Shown: piece after piece, positions 50,397-60,486 of the stretch
How positions within the stretch are numbered: position 1 is the first letter of the stretch
How the letters are laid out: every line of letters starts with the position of its first letter
NCBI RefSeq assembly: GCF_019703515.2
Contig: NC_059372.1
Span: 24,216,931 to 24,280,930 of the forward strand
Origin: Myxocyprinus asiaticus
Lineage: Eukaryota; Chordata; Actinopteri; Cypriniformes; Catostomidae
Direction of reading: 5' to 3'
Length of the DNA stretch: 64,000 nt
Notes under the pieces: model-generated
What the model saw: the letters and a program-made list of their open reading frames with translations, nothing else
What the model was told of the DNA's origin: nothing
Databases searched by the model: none
Program-made: the position numbers and the translations under genes

Positions 50397-50635
50397 GCTA
50401 CACCAAATGCAACCTCTGATATATTTAGGATTTGAGAGAAACTAGTTTGTAGGCTACTGTTTTTACAAATACTACTCAATCTATAAGTGTAAACAGTGGG
50501 CCTTTTCCCTTCAAATCTTAAGAATGTGTGCTATTAAAAGTCATGTCTTGAAGTGGTACAATATAATGACAAATATATTCCTCAATTCAAAGGGCACACA
50601 AGAATGCTGTATGAGAAACAGCTTGTGTCTCTCAC

Positions 50636-50744
50636 CAGGAGAGCTCCCCCTGCTGTTGCTGGCAGTGCTCATGTTGTCCTCCAGCCACATGCTGTATGTT
50701 AATGAATCACGTTTTTGAGGAGTACCCGCTGATGACAGACTCTC
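50636..50744 (-). CDS. rap1gap: rap1gap exon: [18 protein letters not shown]...
   Basis: The acceptor CCCAAATCAG and donor TCTCCTG|GTGAGA bound 109 nt (36 codons plus one base). It encodes [19 protein letters not shown] and [18 protein letters not shown]. Human RAP1GAP has [20 protein letters not shown] at the same place, a near-exact match, with the Trp-Leu-Glu-Asp core conserved. The segment is Ser/Thr-rich and in mammals lies in the regulated, phosphorylated tail. It starts in phase 0 after the preceding exon. Confidence 0.85.
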
Positions 50745-50937
50745 CTGATTTGGGACAAATACAAAACATTGCTCTAACAGACATACACACTCCAAATGTA
50801 CAGTGACATCTCAAACACCAATTCCAGTTTCCGCAGTATTGCTAATAGAGTGCAAAGAAAAGTTTGTTTTGGGATGTAACATAAATAATAATCAGAAGCA
50901 GAGTTGGGGAACATTCCTTTATTGCATTTGTAACTAA

Positions 50938-51692
50938 TTAAAGAGATAGTTCACCCAAAAATAAAAATTCTCATCATTTACTCACCCTCATGCCATCCCA
51001 GATGTGTAAGACTATCTTTCTTCTGTAGAAAACAAACACATATTTTTAGAAGAATATCTCTGCTCTGTAGGTCCATACAATGCAAGTGAATAGTGATCAG
51101 TACTTTAAAGATCCAAAAAGCACATAAAAGCAGGAAGCACGATCGTTTTGGGTGAGAAACAGATTAATATTTAAGTCCTTTTAACTATAATTGTTTACTT
51201 CTGGTTGCTCTCCGATGCACGTTCATGAGCGGACCGGGTTCATGCAGCCTCTCGCATGACATAAGTGCGTTGGCATTTTCATGACAGCATTCTGTTGTAA
51301 ATAAACTGGCTGCACTTCTGGTTGTATCGCATCAGTTCTCATGTGAACTTGCGTGAATTCAGTCCTCATGAACGCGTATTGGAGAGCAACCAGAAATAAA
51401 AAATTATTGTGAAAAAGACTTAAATATTGATCAGTTTCTCACCCAAAGCGATTGTATCACTTTAGAAGACATTAATTTAACCAATGAAGTTGAATGGATT
51501 CATTTTACTACGACTGTTTGTGCTTTTTGGAGCTTTAAAGTGCTGATCACCATTCACTTGCATTGTTTGGACCTACAGAGCTGAGATATTCGTTTGTGTT
51601 CAGCAGAAGAAATAAAGTCATACACATCTGGGATGGCATGAGGGTGAGTAAATGATGAAAATTTTCATTTTTAGGTGAACTATCCCTTTAAA
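50938..51692. mobile_element. Foldback MITE with about 300-bp arms
   Basis: AGAGATAGTTCACCCAAAAAT at the left is inverted at 51660-51690 (TTTTTAGGTGAACTATCCC). The arms share CTCACCCTCATGCCATCCCA, CTCTGTAGGTCCA, GCAAGTGAATAGTGATCAG and CTTCTGGTTGCTCTCC. It is longer than the 49943 copy but carries the same outer 60 bp. It is located in the next rap1gap intron upstream. Confidence 0.8.
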
Positions 51693-51724
51693 GCTAAAGC
51701 GCCAAACGGAATTGCAAAAATAAT

Positions 51725-51752
51725 CAATAATAATAATAATAATAATAATAAA
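51725..51752. repeat. (AAT)n microsatellite
   Basis: Nine perfect AAT units. Confidence 0.9.
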
Positions 51753-52487
51753 AAGATTTCAGAAAACTCCCTATTTTCCATTGGTTGTATAAACAGATAG
51801 TCCCACCCCAAACTCACACAGTTGGTTGATCCAATGTGGCTGTGTCAGGCTGGACGGACTGCTCTAACAGTGGAAAATTTGATAGAGCCATAGAGCAAGT
51901 GGTACATTTTTTTAGGTGAAATCAACCTACAAATGACTTACTTATGGTTCACTCTACACATTAAGTTGGGCTATGAGAGTTTTAACACACATCAGCTTTA
52001 AATTAGATATGCATTAGTTTCTTTTGCATTACTTTTCAGTAGGCATGTCATAAAATATCAATATATAAATAATTGTTCATCATGTTATTTTATTGATATT
52101 TTTGAGGCATCGATATATTAACATTAGATAACATTTAAATTATAAGCCTAATTTGCATGCTTTCCAACTCACTCAGTTGGGCTTCTGCTGACTGTCTGGT
52201 GTAATAGCGCTGGGAGACCACAAGGGGGTAATATAACATTTACTGAAGCAGGCACAGGTATCACAACATAGGATGGGTATTTTAGAGCTCCTTGCACAGA
52301 ACGCATACACACAAAAGATACAAAGGTTTTTCTACTTCATGAATGAAAGTGACATTGATGAGTTTGCAGGTTAGTGTATGAAATGGGTTTAACTGTGCAA
52401 ACTGAATGATTAGAAATTATTTAGCAATTTCTCTGTATGTATCTTGGAAGAGGATTCATTCAAGCTGTCAAACCACAAGAAGACATA

Positions 52488-53735
52488 CACTATATTGCCA
52501 AAAGTATTCGCTCACCCATCCAAATAATTGAATTCAGGTGTTCCAATCACTTCCATGACCACAGGTGTATAAAATGAAGCACCTAGGCATGCAGACTGCT
52601 TCTACAAACATTTTTGAAAGAATTGGCCGCTCTCAGGAGCTCAGTGAATTCCAGCGTGGTACTGTGATAGGATGCCACCTGTGCAACAAGTCCAGTTGTG
52701 AAATTTCCTCGCTACTAAATATTCCACAGTCAACTGTCAGTGGTATTATAACAAAGTGGATGTGATTGGGAATGACAGCAACTCAGCCACGAAGTGGTAG
52801 GCCACGTAAAATGACAGAGCGGGGTCAGCAGATGCTGAGGCGCATAGTGTGCAGAGGTCGCCAACTTTCTGCAGAGTCAATCGCTACAGACCTCCAAAGT
52901 TCATGTGGCCTTCAGATTAGCTCAAGAACAGTGCGTAGGGAGCTTCATGGAATGGGTTTCCATGGCCGAGCAGCTGCATCCAAGCCATACATCACCAAGT
53001 GCAATGCAAAGCGTCAGATGCAGTGGTGTAAAGCACGCCGCCACTGGACTCTAGAGCAGTGGAGACGCGTTCTCTGGAGTGACGAATCACGCTTCTCCAT
53101 CTGGCAATCTGATGGACGAGTCTGGGTTTGGCGGTTGCCAGGAGAACGGTACTTGTCTGACTGCATTGTGCCAACTGTGAAGTTTGGTGGAGGGGGGATT
53201 ATGGTGTGGGGTTGTTTTTCAGAAGTTGGGTTTGGCTTCTTAGTTCCAGTGAGAGGAACTCTGAATGCTTCAGCATACCAAGAGATTTTGAACAATTCCA
53301 TGCTCCCAACTTTGTGGGAACAGTTTGGGGATGGCCCCTTCCTGTTCCAACATGACTGCGCACCAGTGCACAAAGCAAGGTCCATAAAGACATGGATGAG
53401 TGAGTTTGGTGTGGAAGAATTTGACTGGCCTGCACAGAGTCCTGACCTCAACCCGATAGAGCACCTTTGGGATGAATTAGAGCGAAGACTGCGAGCCAGG
53501 CCTTCTCATCCAACATCAGTGTCTGACTTCACAAATGCGCTTCTGGAAGAATGGTCAAAAATTCCCATAAACACACTCCTAAACCTTGTGGAAAGCCTTC
53601 CCAGAAGAGTTGAAGCTGTTATAGCTGCAAAGGGTGGGTCGACGTCATATTAAACCCTATGGATTAAGAATGGGATGTCACTTAAGTTCATATGCATCTA
53701 AAGGCAGATGAGCGAATACTTTTGGCAATATAGTG
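52488..53735 (+). mobile_element. Tc1 transposon, nearly intact, short TIRs
   Basis: The 1,248-bp element is flanked by TA dinucleotides (52486-52487, 53736-53737). The 28-bp terminal repeats begin CACTATATTGCCAAAAGTAT and are inverted at the right end with one mismatch. It carries a transposase on the plus strand interrupted by one stop. It is inserted in a rap1gap intron, antisense to the gene. High TIR identity and an almost open ORF indicate recent activity. Confidence 0.9.
52565..53653 (+). pseudogene. Tc1 transposase with a single in-frame stop
   Basis: The frame is open from 52565 to 53653 apart from TGA at 52763. There, KWM-stop-LG stands where related elements have a Trp-Lys-Arg-Leu-Gly series, so a CGA-to-TGA (CpG-type) change is likely. 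The HTH region contains SQELSEFQRGTVIGCHL and ISSLLNIPQSTVSGI; the GRPRK hook is at about 52795-52809. The catalytic DDE residues sit in [19 protein letters not shown] and [15 protein letters not shown] (DD34E spacing expected for Tc1). Total length is about 360 codons, normal for Tc1. Transposase acts in the nucleus at TA targets. Confidence 0.85.
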
Positions 53736-53934
53736 TACTTGTAACTGAAAATACATAGTGTAGGCTTTATGAAAGATACATACAGTATACACAATAAATC
53801 ATCCACTGATGGCAAGAGTAAATAATCTTTGTTCTTTGATAATGATTTAGTTAGAATTTAATGGAAAACTATACGAGTTACGCTCCGTGGCGCTGCAGAT
53901 TTTTGAGCAGCCTCGAGAGAAGGCGAGACCACGT

Positions 53935-54133
53935 GCGCCATGTCGTCCGCCAGATTCGTCCGGTGTGCGACCCCCTTTCATTAGTCCTGCCGTTTACACT
54001 TTACCAAAGTTGTGTTGAGAAATATGTTTGAAATCACAAAGACTATTGTGCAATGTGTAACCCTATTTTCATCTGAAAAGAATCCATATATATATTGATA
54101 ATCATCGGGAAAATCCTCTGTTTATCGATGCGT
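53935..54133 (+). repeat. Dispersed repeat, copy 2 (see 6411-6602)
   Basis: GCGCCATGTCGTCCGCC to TTATCGATGCG matches the left-end copy on the same strand. Here the preceding 55 bp (GTGGCGCTGCAGATTTTTGAGC) is also CpG-containing. Confidence 0.7.
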
Positions 54134-54341
54134 GAAAAAGGCATTGAGCCCAAGCCTTCTTTTCAGTTGGTTAAGGCTCCATCTCTTCCTAAATGGACAG
54201 GATTTTACACTTTTTTTCTTTTTTTGCTGTTTGCCATTTATAGAAGTAACAGTTGGCATTGCTTATTACTTCCAAAAAGTAATCTGCTTACATAGCATAT
54301 ATTGTTACCCCCAACACTGATCATGCGTGTACTGTGCTCAC

Positions 54342-54477
54342 CATGCCAGTGTCATAGTCCTCTGTGGCTTCTGTTTCATTCTCCTCTACCACACTTGCGA
54401 AGCTGCTGGCATTAGAGGAGGAGCGGGACAGGTCATGAGCCTCAGGAATAGAAGGAGCCCGGCAATACATGGTTGAG
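54342..54477 (-). CDS. rap1gap: rap1gap exon: LSRSSSNASSFASVVEE region
   Basis: The acceptor TGTATGTGTGTAG and donor GGCATG|GTGAGC bound 136 nt: one base completes the codon split from the previous exon, then 45 codons. The peptide has STMYCRAPSIPEAHDLSRSS, then SNASSFASVVEENETEATED and YDTGM. Human RAP1GAP carries DFSRSSSSASSFASVVEET followed by EDTGLES, so the match is clear. The Ser-rich then acidic character resembles a phosphorylation-regulated, PEST-like tail. Confidence 0.85.
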
Positions 54478-54600
54478 CTACACACATACAAACAAAAGTT
54501 TTTCATGAAAATCCAATAGCTCTTGTCATCCCCCATAAAACACACAACCCAATTCAGAAATGTGTAAGTCTATCACTCAAGGTAATGCTTTTTAATTTAC

Positions 54601-54714
54601 CTGTTCTTAGTGTTGAGAACCTCTGGTGAGCTCTGATTAGAGGAGTTTTCAGACTTGTGGTCCTGGGCGTGTCCACTGTCTGGTGTTTTCTGTATACTGG
54701 GAGAGCATTCCCTA
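54601..54714 (-). CDS. rap1gap: rap1gap exon: QKTPDSGH...SENSSNQSSPE
   Basis: The donor AACAG|GTAAAT is at 54600. The acceptor is a tandem CAG|TAG|, giving a start at 54714 or 54711. The peptide is [20 protein letters not shown] then SENSSNQSSPEVLNTKNR, against human [20 protein letters not shown]. The 5' phase joins the AG left by the previous exon (SR.. or R.. depending on which AG is used). Only 39 bp of intron separates the CAG-acceptor boundary from the tail of a LINE. The next intron, to the following exon, is 123 bp. Confidence 0.85.
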
Positions 54715-54905
54715 CTGTTGCAGAGAGAAACACTGACCATTAGATGGCAGCAAATCAGAATCAGAATCAGAATGAGCTTTATTGCCAAGTATGCTTACAC
54801 ATTCAAGGAATTTGTCTTGGTGACAGGAGCTTCCAATGTACAACAATACAAAAACAATACAAAAACAGCAGCAAGACATAGACAATAATAAAAAATAAAA
54901 AATAA

Positions 54906-56406
54906 TTATACACATACGTACAGACACACACATACACACATACACATGGGTAGTGCAAATCTAATACAATCTGTTATGTACAGTGCAAATACAAATCTGT
55001 TAAGTACAGTGCAAATATTTTTTTTTTTTTTTTTTTTTTTTCCAGAGGAATGAAATGGCAGAAGAATCCTCTCAGCAGTCCAAACTGTCCTTTGTAGTCT
55101 TCTGATGTCTGATTTCGTAGCTGAACCAAACCAGACAGTTATTGAAGTGCAGAGGACAGACTCAATGACTGCTGAGTATAACTGTATCAGCAGTGCCTGT
55201 AGCAGGTTGAATTTCCTCAGCTGGTGAAGGAAGTACAACCTCTGCTGGGCCTTTTTCATAATGGAGTCAATGTGGGTCTCCCACTTCAGGTCCTGTGAGA
55301 TGGTAGTGCCCAGGAACCTGAATGACTGCACTGCTGCCACAGTGCTGTTTAGAATGGTGAGGGGGGTCAGTGTTGGGGTGTTCCTCTTAAAGTCCACAAT
55401 CATCTCCACCGTTTTGAGCGTGTTCAGCTCAAGGTTGTTTTGACTGCACCAGACAGCCAGCTGTTTAACCTCCCTTCTGTATGCAGACTCATCAACATCT
55501 CGGATGAGGCCGATGACAGTGGTGTCATCTGCAAACTTCAGGAGCTTGACAGAGGGGTCCTTGGCGATGCAGTCATTGGTGTAGAGGGAGAAGAGTAGTG
55601 GGGAGAGCACACATCCCTGGGGGGCACCAGTGCTGATTGTACAGGTACTGGAAGTGAGTTTCCCCTGTCTCACAAACTGCTGCCTGTCCATCAGAAAGCT
55701 GGTAATCCACTGACAGATAGACGTGGGAACAGAGAGTTGGTGTAATTTAGCCGAACTGAAGTCCACAAAAAGGATCCTTGCATATGTCCCTGGTCTGTCC
55801 AGATGTTGCAGGATATGATGCAATCCCATGTTGACTGCATCATCCACAGACCTGTTTGCTCGATAAGCAAATTAAAGGGGATCTAGAAAGGGTCCAGTGA
55901 TGTCCTTCAGGTGGGCCGACACCAGTCTCTCAAATGACTTCATGACCACAGACGTCAGGGCGACAGGTCTGTAGTCATTAAGTCCTGTGATTTTTGGTTT
56001 CTTTGGGATGGGGATGATAGTGGAATGTTTGAAGCAGCATGGGACTTCACACTGCTCCAGTGATCTATTGAAGATCTGTGTGAAGATGGGGGCCAGCTGG
56101 TTAGCACAGGATCTAAGACATGCAGGTGAAACGCCATCTGGGCCCTGTGCTTTCCTTATCCTTTGTTGTTGAAAGACGCGGCTCACATCATCTTCACAGA
56201 TCTTAAGTGCAGGTTGAGTAGCAGGAGGGGGTTGCAGGAGGTGTTGGTGTTTGTGTGAAGTGAAGGTCAGGGTGGGTGTGGGGTGTGAGATTGGGCCTTT
56301 CAAATCTACAGTAGAACACATTCAGGTCGTCAGCCAGTTGTTGGTCCACCACAGGGTTGGGGGCAGGAGTCCTGTAATTCGTAAGTTGTTTCATGCCACT
56401 CCACAC
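54906..56406 (-). pseudogene. Rex1-like LINE reverse transcriptase remnant
   Basis: The upstream segment (56321-55872) has RIRKAQGPDGVSPACLRSCA, then IIPIPKKPKITGLNDYRPVA and LTSVVMKSFERLV. After a stop or frameshift at about 55872, the 313-codon frame carries FVDFSSA, STGAPQGCVLSPLLFSLYTN, the catalytic FADDTTVIG, FLGTTISQDLKW and TVWFGSATKSDIRRLQR. FADD is a functional variant of YxDD in this clade. No endonuclease domain remains. The 3' end of the frame runs into a lysine tract from the A-rich stretch, so this is not an original C-terminus. Confidence 0.8.
55019..55041. repeat. Poly-T (poly-A on minus strand) run
   Basis: A 23-bp T run at the point where the LINE coding sequence is cut short; it may mark an internal deletion or retroposed junction. 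Confidence 0.7.
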
Positions 56407-56519
56407 TGATGCAGGGTCGTTAGCTGAAAACTTGTTTTTCAGCTTCTCAGAGTATCTTCTAATGTATTGTCTTTTAAACTCTTAAAGTCAAAAAAGACTT
56501 GACGGAGTCCAAGCTCAAC

Positions 56520-57350
56520 TGCAGACTATGCAGAGTTAGCAAGTAAGGTTAGATACAACAGTACATGCTAATTCACAACACTTTACTGAAACACACGTGA
56601 GTTCAAAGCAACACTTTACTAAGGGCTTGGAAATCTTTTAGCACATTTGACAAAGGCCAGCTCATGCGAAATCAGTAAAGCAGACACTGATTGGTTGAAA
56701 AGTGTGCAGATCACCAATCAGCTATCATTCTGATTTTGCATGTGTGTCCATTTTAATAATGTGCTAAAGGCCATTCTTTGTAGCATTTCAAAGATGCATT
56801 TCCATGGCCAGGTACGGTGAGCAGCTACTCTAAAAGAGTTGCATTCTCTGGTGGCATTTATACTTGGAGGGATCCACGATGAGTCTCCCATTCTTGAGAG
56901 TGATGCTGGGCAGAGAGAGACAGAGCACTGTCTTGTCTTCTGACAACAGAGCGGCAATTCTTCATCAAACACATAAACACACAAAAGGGGGAAGATATCA
57001 GGTTTATTGCTCTGGCTATAATTATCCCAGGTTTTATCCTGATTCTGTACATGATAATTCAAACTCACACTCTCTCTCTCCCACATTCCAAACACCTTTC
57101 TACAGTGTGCTCCAGCACAAGAGCCACTGTAGGTGTGTCTCATCTAGCATATTTCTGCACTATTATACACCATTTGCAGATTAGAGTACCTGGTTGATGT
57201 ACTTGTTCAACCGATAAAACAAAGTGTAAAATAGTAGTAAAAGTATTTTCCTCATAAATTTTTTACAAAATGTTTTCAAAAATTCTTCATACAAGAGTTC
57301 TAAGCCTTGAACCAAACCAGTCAGCTCCGATGTGAATAACAACATTACAA
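56520..57350. other. rap1gap intron sequence, unclassified
   Basis: No repeat was recognised. A minus-strand AG followed by ITLKNGRLIVDPSKYKC (about 56917-56867) looks exon-like but is not needed for the rap1gap reading frame; see the rejected items. Confidence 0.35.
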
Positions 57351-57359
57351 ACTATGATT

Positions 57360-57700
57360 TAAAGTAAAAAATTTTTTTTGAAAACTGGACAAAAAGACAA
57401 AGCTCCATAGCATACTCAAAAAGACTTGAGGCTGTAATTGGTGCCAAAGGTACTTCAATAAAGTATTGAGTAAAGGCTGTGAATACTTATGTACATGTGA
57501 TTTTTTTTCTTTTTTTTTTAAACTTTTTTTCTTTTTAATAAATTTGCAAAGATTTCAAACAAACTTCTTTCATGTTGTCATTATGGGGTATTGTTTGTAG
57601 AATTTTGAGAAATTTAATCCATTTTGGAATAAGGCTGTAAAATAACAAAATGTGGAAAAAGTGAAGCACTGTGAATACTTTCCGGATGCACTGTATGTAC
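57360..57700 (+). mobile_element. 3' end fragment of a Tc1-like element
   Basis: A transposase C-terminal trace (KDLRLEAVIGAKGTSIKY) is followed by a stop, a T-rich stretch, CATGTTGTCATTATGGGGTA and the terminal GTGAATACTTTCCGGATGCA at about 57672. This is a recognised Tc1-family end. The 5' part is absent. Confidence 0.65.
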
Positions 57701-58900
57701 CATTTTTAATGAAAACATGAGTGAGCAGGCAAAACACATTTCTTTTATTTCTTATGGGTTTCATGTTCAACTGTAGGTTATAACAGAATGGCACAATCAT
57801 AAAACAAAACATGGCAACAAAGAAAAAAATGAAATGACCCCTATTCAAAAGTCTGCATACCCTTAGTTCTTAATACTGTGTATCCCTTTAGTATCAATGA
57901 CAGCATGCAGTCTTTTGTAATAGTTGTCTATGAGGCCCCAAATTCTTGCTGGTGGTATAGCTGCCCATTTGCCTTGGCAAAATGCCTCCAGGTCATGCAA
58001 AGTCTTTGGTCGTCTTGCATGAACTGCACGTCTGAGATCTCCCCAGAGTGGCTCGATGATATTAAGGTCAGGAGACTGTGATGGCCACTCCAGAACCTTC
58101 ACCTTTTTCTGCTGTGACCACTGGAGGGTCAACTTGGCCTTGTGCTTAGGGTCATTGTCATGCTGGAAAGTCCAAGTGCATCCCATGTGCAGCTTTTGTG
58201 CAGAAGAATGCAAATTGTCTGCCAGTATTTTCTGGTAACATGCTGCCATCAGTTTTCACAAGATTCCCCTTGCCTTTAGAGCTCACACACCCCCAAAACA
58301 TCAGCCACCACCATGCTTCATCTTTTTAAAGTGCAGCCTGTATTTCTCCTGAGGTTACCTGTGGGTTTTTCTTTGTATCCTGAACAATTCTTCTGCCAGT
58401 TGTGGCTGAAATCTTTCTTGGTCTACCTGACCTTGGCTTGGTATCAAGAGATCCCTGAATTTTCCACTTCTTAATAAGTGATTGAACAGTACTGACTGGC
58501 ATTTTCAAGGCTTTGGATATCTTTTTATATCCTTTTCCATCTTTATAAAGTTCCATTACCTTGTTACGCAGGTCTTTTGACAGTTCTTTTCTGCTCCCCA
58601 TGGCTCAGTATCTAGCCTGCTCAGTGCATCCACGTGAGAGCTAACAAACTCATTGACTATTTATACACAGACACTAATTGCAATTTTAAAAGCCACAGGT
58701 GTGGGAAATTAATCTTTAATTGCCATTTAAACCTGTGTGTGTCACCTTGTGTGTCTGTAACAAGGCCAAACATTCAAGGATATGTAAACTTTTGATTAGG
58801 GCCATTTGGGTGATTTCTGATATCATTATGATTTAAAAAGGAGCCAAACAACTATGTGATAATAAATGGCTTCATAAGATCACTATCCTTAAATAAAAGA
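57700..58900 (-). mobile_element. Tc1-like element with internal deletion
   Basis: The ends pair imperfectly: GACCCCTATTCAAAAGTCTG at about 57836 against AAACTTTTGATTAGGGCC at about 58786-58803, with wider inverted similarity outside. The minus strand encodes the transposase N-terminus (58601-58326: MGSRKELSKDLRNKVMELYK, PVSTVQSLIKKW, GRPRKIS) and C-terminus (58249-57863: TFQHDNDPKHKAK, SPDLNIIEPLWGDLRR). The first catalytic Asp region between them is deleted, so it is inactive. It lies in a rap1gap intron. Confidence 0.75.
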
Positions 58901-58905
58901 CATTG

Positions 58906-59400
58906 TCATGCTGGAAAGTCCAAGAGCGTCCCATGCGTAGCTTTCGTGCAGAAGAATGCAAATTGTCTGCTAGTATTTTCAGATAACATGCTGCCATCAA
59001 TTTTCACAAGATTCCCCATGCCTTTAGAGCTCACACACCCCCAAAACATCAGTGAGCCACCACCATGCTTCACAGTGGGGATGGTATTCTTTTCACTATA
59101 AGCCTTGTTGACCCCTCTCCAAACATAGTGCTTATGGTTGTGATCATAAAGCCCTGTTTTGATTTCTGTTATCATTATGATTTAAAAAGGAGCCAAACAA
59201 CTATGTGATAATAAATGGCTTCATATGATCACTATCCTTAAATAAAAGTCATTGTCGTGCTGGAAAGTCCAAGAGCGTCCCATGCGCAGCTTTCGTGCAG
59301 TTTTTTTGCATGATCAGTCATATTTTCAAAATCAATGCCAAAATGTAACAATTTCTTCCAGGGTATGCAAACTTTTGAGCACAGCTATACCATGGGTGCC
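58906..59400 (-). mobile_element. Second Tc1-like fragment, partly duplicated
   Basis: The minus-strand frame 59175-58906 carries [20 protein letters not shown] and [12 protein letters not shown], the transposase segment missing from the neighbour, from a closely related copy. The plus-strand block TTATGATTTAAAAAGGAGCC through AAGTCCAAGAGCGTCCCATG occurs twice (about 58827-58935 and 59174-59284). The right end GGGTATGCAAACTTTTGAGC is near 59360-59379. Confidence 0.65.
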
Positions 59401-60070
59401 AATAGTTTTGGCCACTACTGTATATTTTGTTGTTTATTAAAAGACAAACGAGTACTATATTCATACAAATGGCTACTATATCAAGTTGATTTTCTGTATG
59501 ACAATGGTGAATTATCAGTATTCCATATGCATGTACACATACTTATTATATATGCTATATCTTAATCAAGGTGGCCCTGATGTGATTGACTTGATTTACA
59601 TTTGACATTTGTTTTGACGAAAAAGCTACGTGGAAGTAAACTTTAGCAAGTGTAACACATGAACAGTATGATTTTGCATCTGTCATTTGGGTGTACTACT
59701 GAAATTATGTAAATTGTGCATTTAAAAAGACTCAAAAAGTGCCTGAGAAAATACATACAGTATGTGTAGTTTATGTGTATCTTATGTGTTATGTGTAGCT
59801 CAGTATGTGACATTTCAGTGTGAAAGTAATGAATCATGTTCCATATTTGTTGCATCATCTTTTTGATAAGAAAAATAAAACAAAAATATATAAGATTATA
59901 TTCTATTTTATTATTTACAAAGTCTTGAAAATGTTTTGAAACATTTGCATTTTGTAGATCCATTTGTGATAGATAGCCTGGTCTCTAAAGACCAGAGTAT
60001 GTAATAATGTTTGCCGAAACACCCATTCATTTAAGGGTTTAGTATAGAAACAATACATTTTAAGTTCATT
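59400..60070. other. rap1gap intron sequence, no supported feature
   Basis: AT-rich, with no element or exon recognised. Confidence 0.4.
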
Positions 60071-60071
60071 G

Positions 60072-60074
<3 letters not shown>

Positions 60075-60153
<79 letters not shown>
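60075..60153. repeat. (TA)n microsatellite
   Basis: About 39 TA units. A second short run lies at 60238-60257. Confidence 0.95.
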
Positions 60154-60157
<4 letters not shown>

Positions 60158-60376
60158 CTGTATATATGGTATATACACAAATATGTAAGTACTTTAATAG
60201 TGTAGGGTAGACAGCTCATTGTTGGCCGCGATTCTCTGATTATATATATATATATATACACCATTTGAGACACAACTTGCATCTTGAAACCAATGCTGCT
60301 ATAAGCTGTGGCATTGTAACTTTAATGTTCCATAATTGCAGCTCCTTAGGCACCAGAACTTTCCTCATCATCTTAC

Positions 60377-60486
60377 CTCTTCTCTTGGACTTCCTGGATG
60401 TTCTCAATGCCAATAGCGCTGCTACGTCGAGAGCTGAAGGGTCCTGACTTTTTCCTGGTTGGGCTTTTTCCAGGAATGATCAAAGA
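60377..60486 (-). CDS. rap1gap: rap1gap exon: [13 protein letters not shown]...[15 protein letters not shown]
   Basis: The acceptor TTACCTCCTGCAG and donor GAAGAG|GTAAGATG bound 110 nt (36 codons plus two bases). The peptide [20 protein letters not shown] then [16 protein letters not shown] matches human RAP1GAP almost residue for residue. The basic RRSS site is the kind of motif phosphorylated by basophilic kinases. This exon fixes the gene identity. It is followed after a 5.66-kb intron by the QKTPDSGH exon. Confidence 0.9.

Larger units (their letters stand above)
54750..56510 (-). mobile_element. Rex1-like LINE in rap1gap intron, sense to the gene
   Basis: RT-coding remnants run from about 56406 down to 55050. 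They are followed by an AT-rich 3' region and the tail GCAATAAAGCTCATTCTGATTC plus (TTCTGA)n at 54778-54753, the same as the tail at 18118-18158. Relative to that copy, the LPTLQEL...FEMLPSGRSYR segment is deleted or absent, replaced by an A-rich stretch at 55041-55019. The 5' end is truncated. Confidence 0.8.

Noticed and set aside
53014..53464. Minus-strand ORFs across the second Tc1 element
   Set aside because: Antisense shadows of the plus-strand transposase.
56860..56960. Exon-like minus-strand segment ITLKNGRLIVDPSKYKC after CTCTGCCCAG
   Set aside because: The rap1gap frame joins the 60377 exon directly to the 54714 exon in phase and matches the human protein without it. I know no protein with this peptide.
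59915..60282. ORFs of alternating Tyr-Ile
   Set aside because: They are translations of the TA microsatellite.
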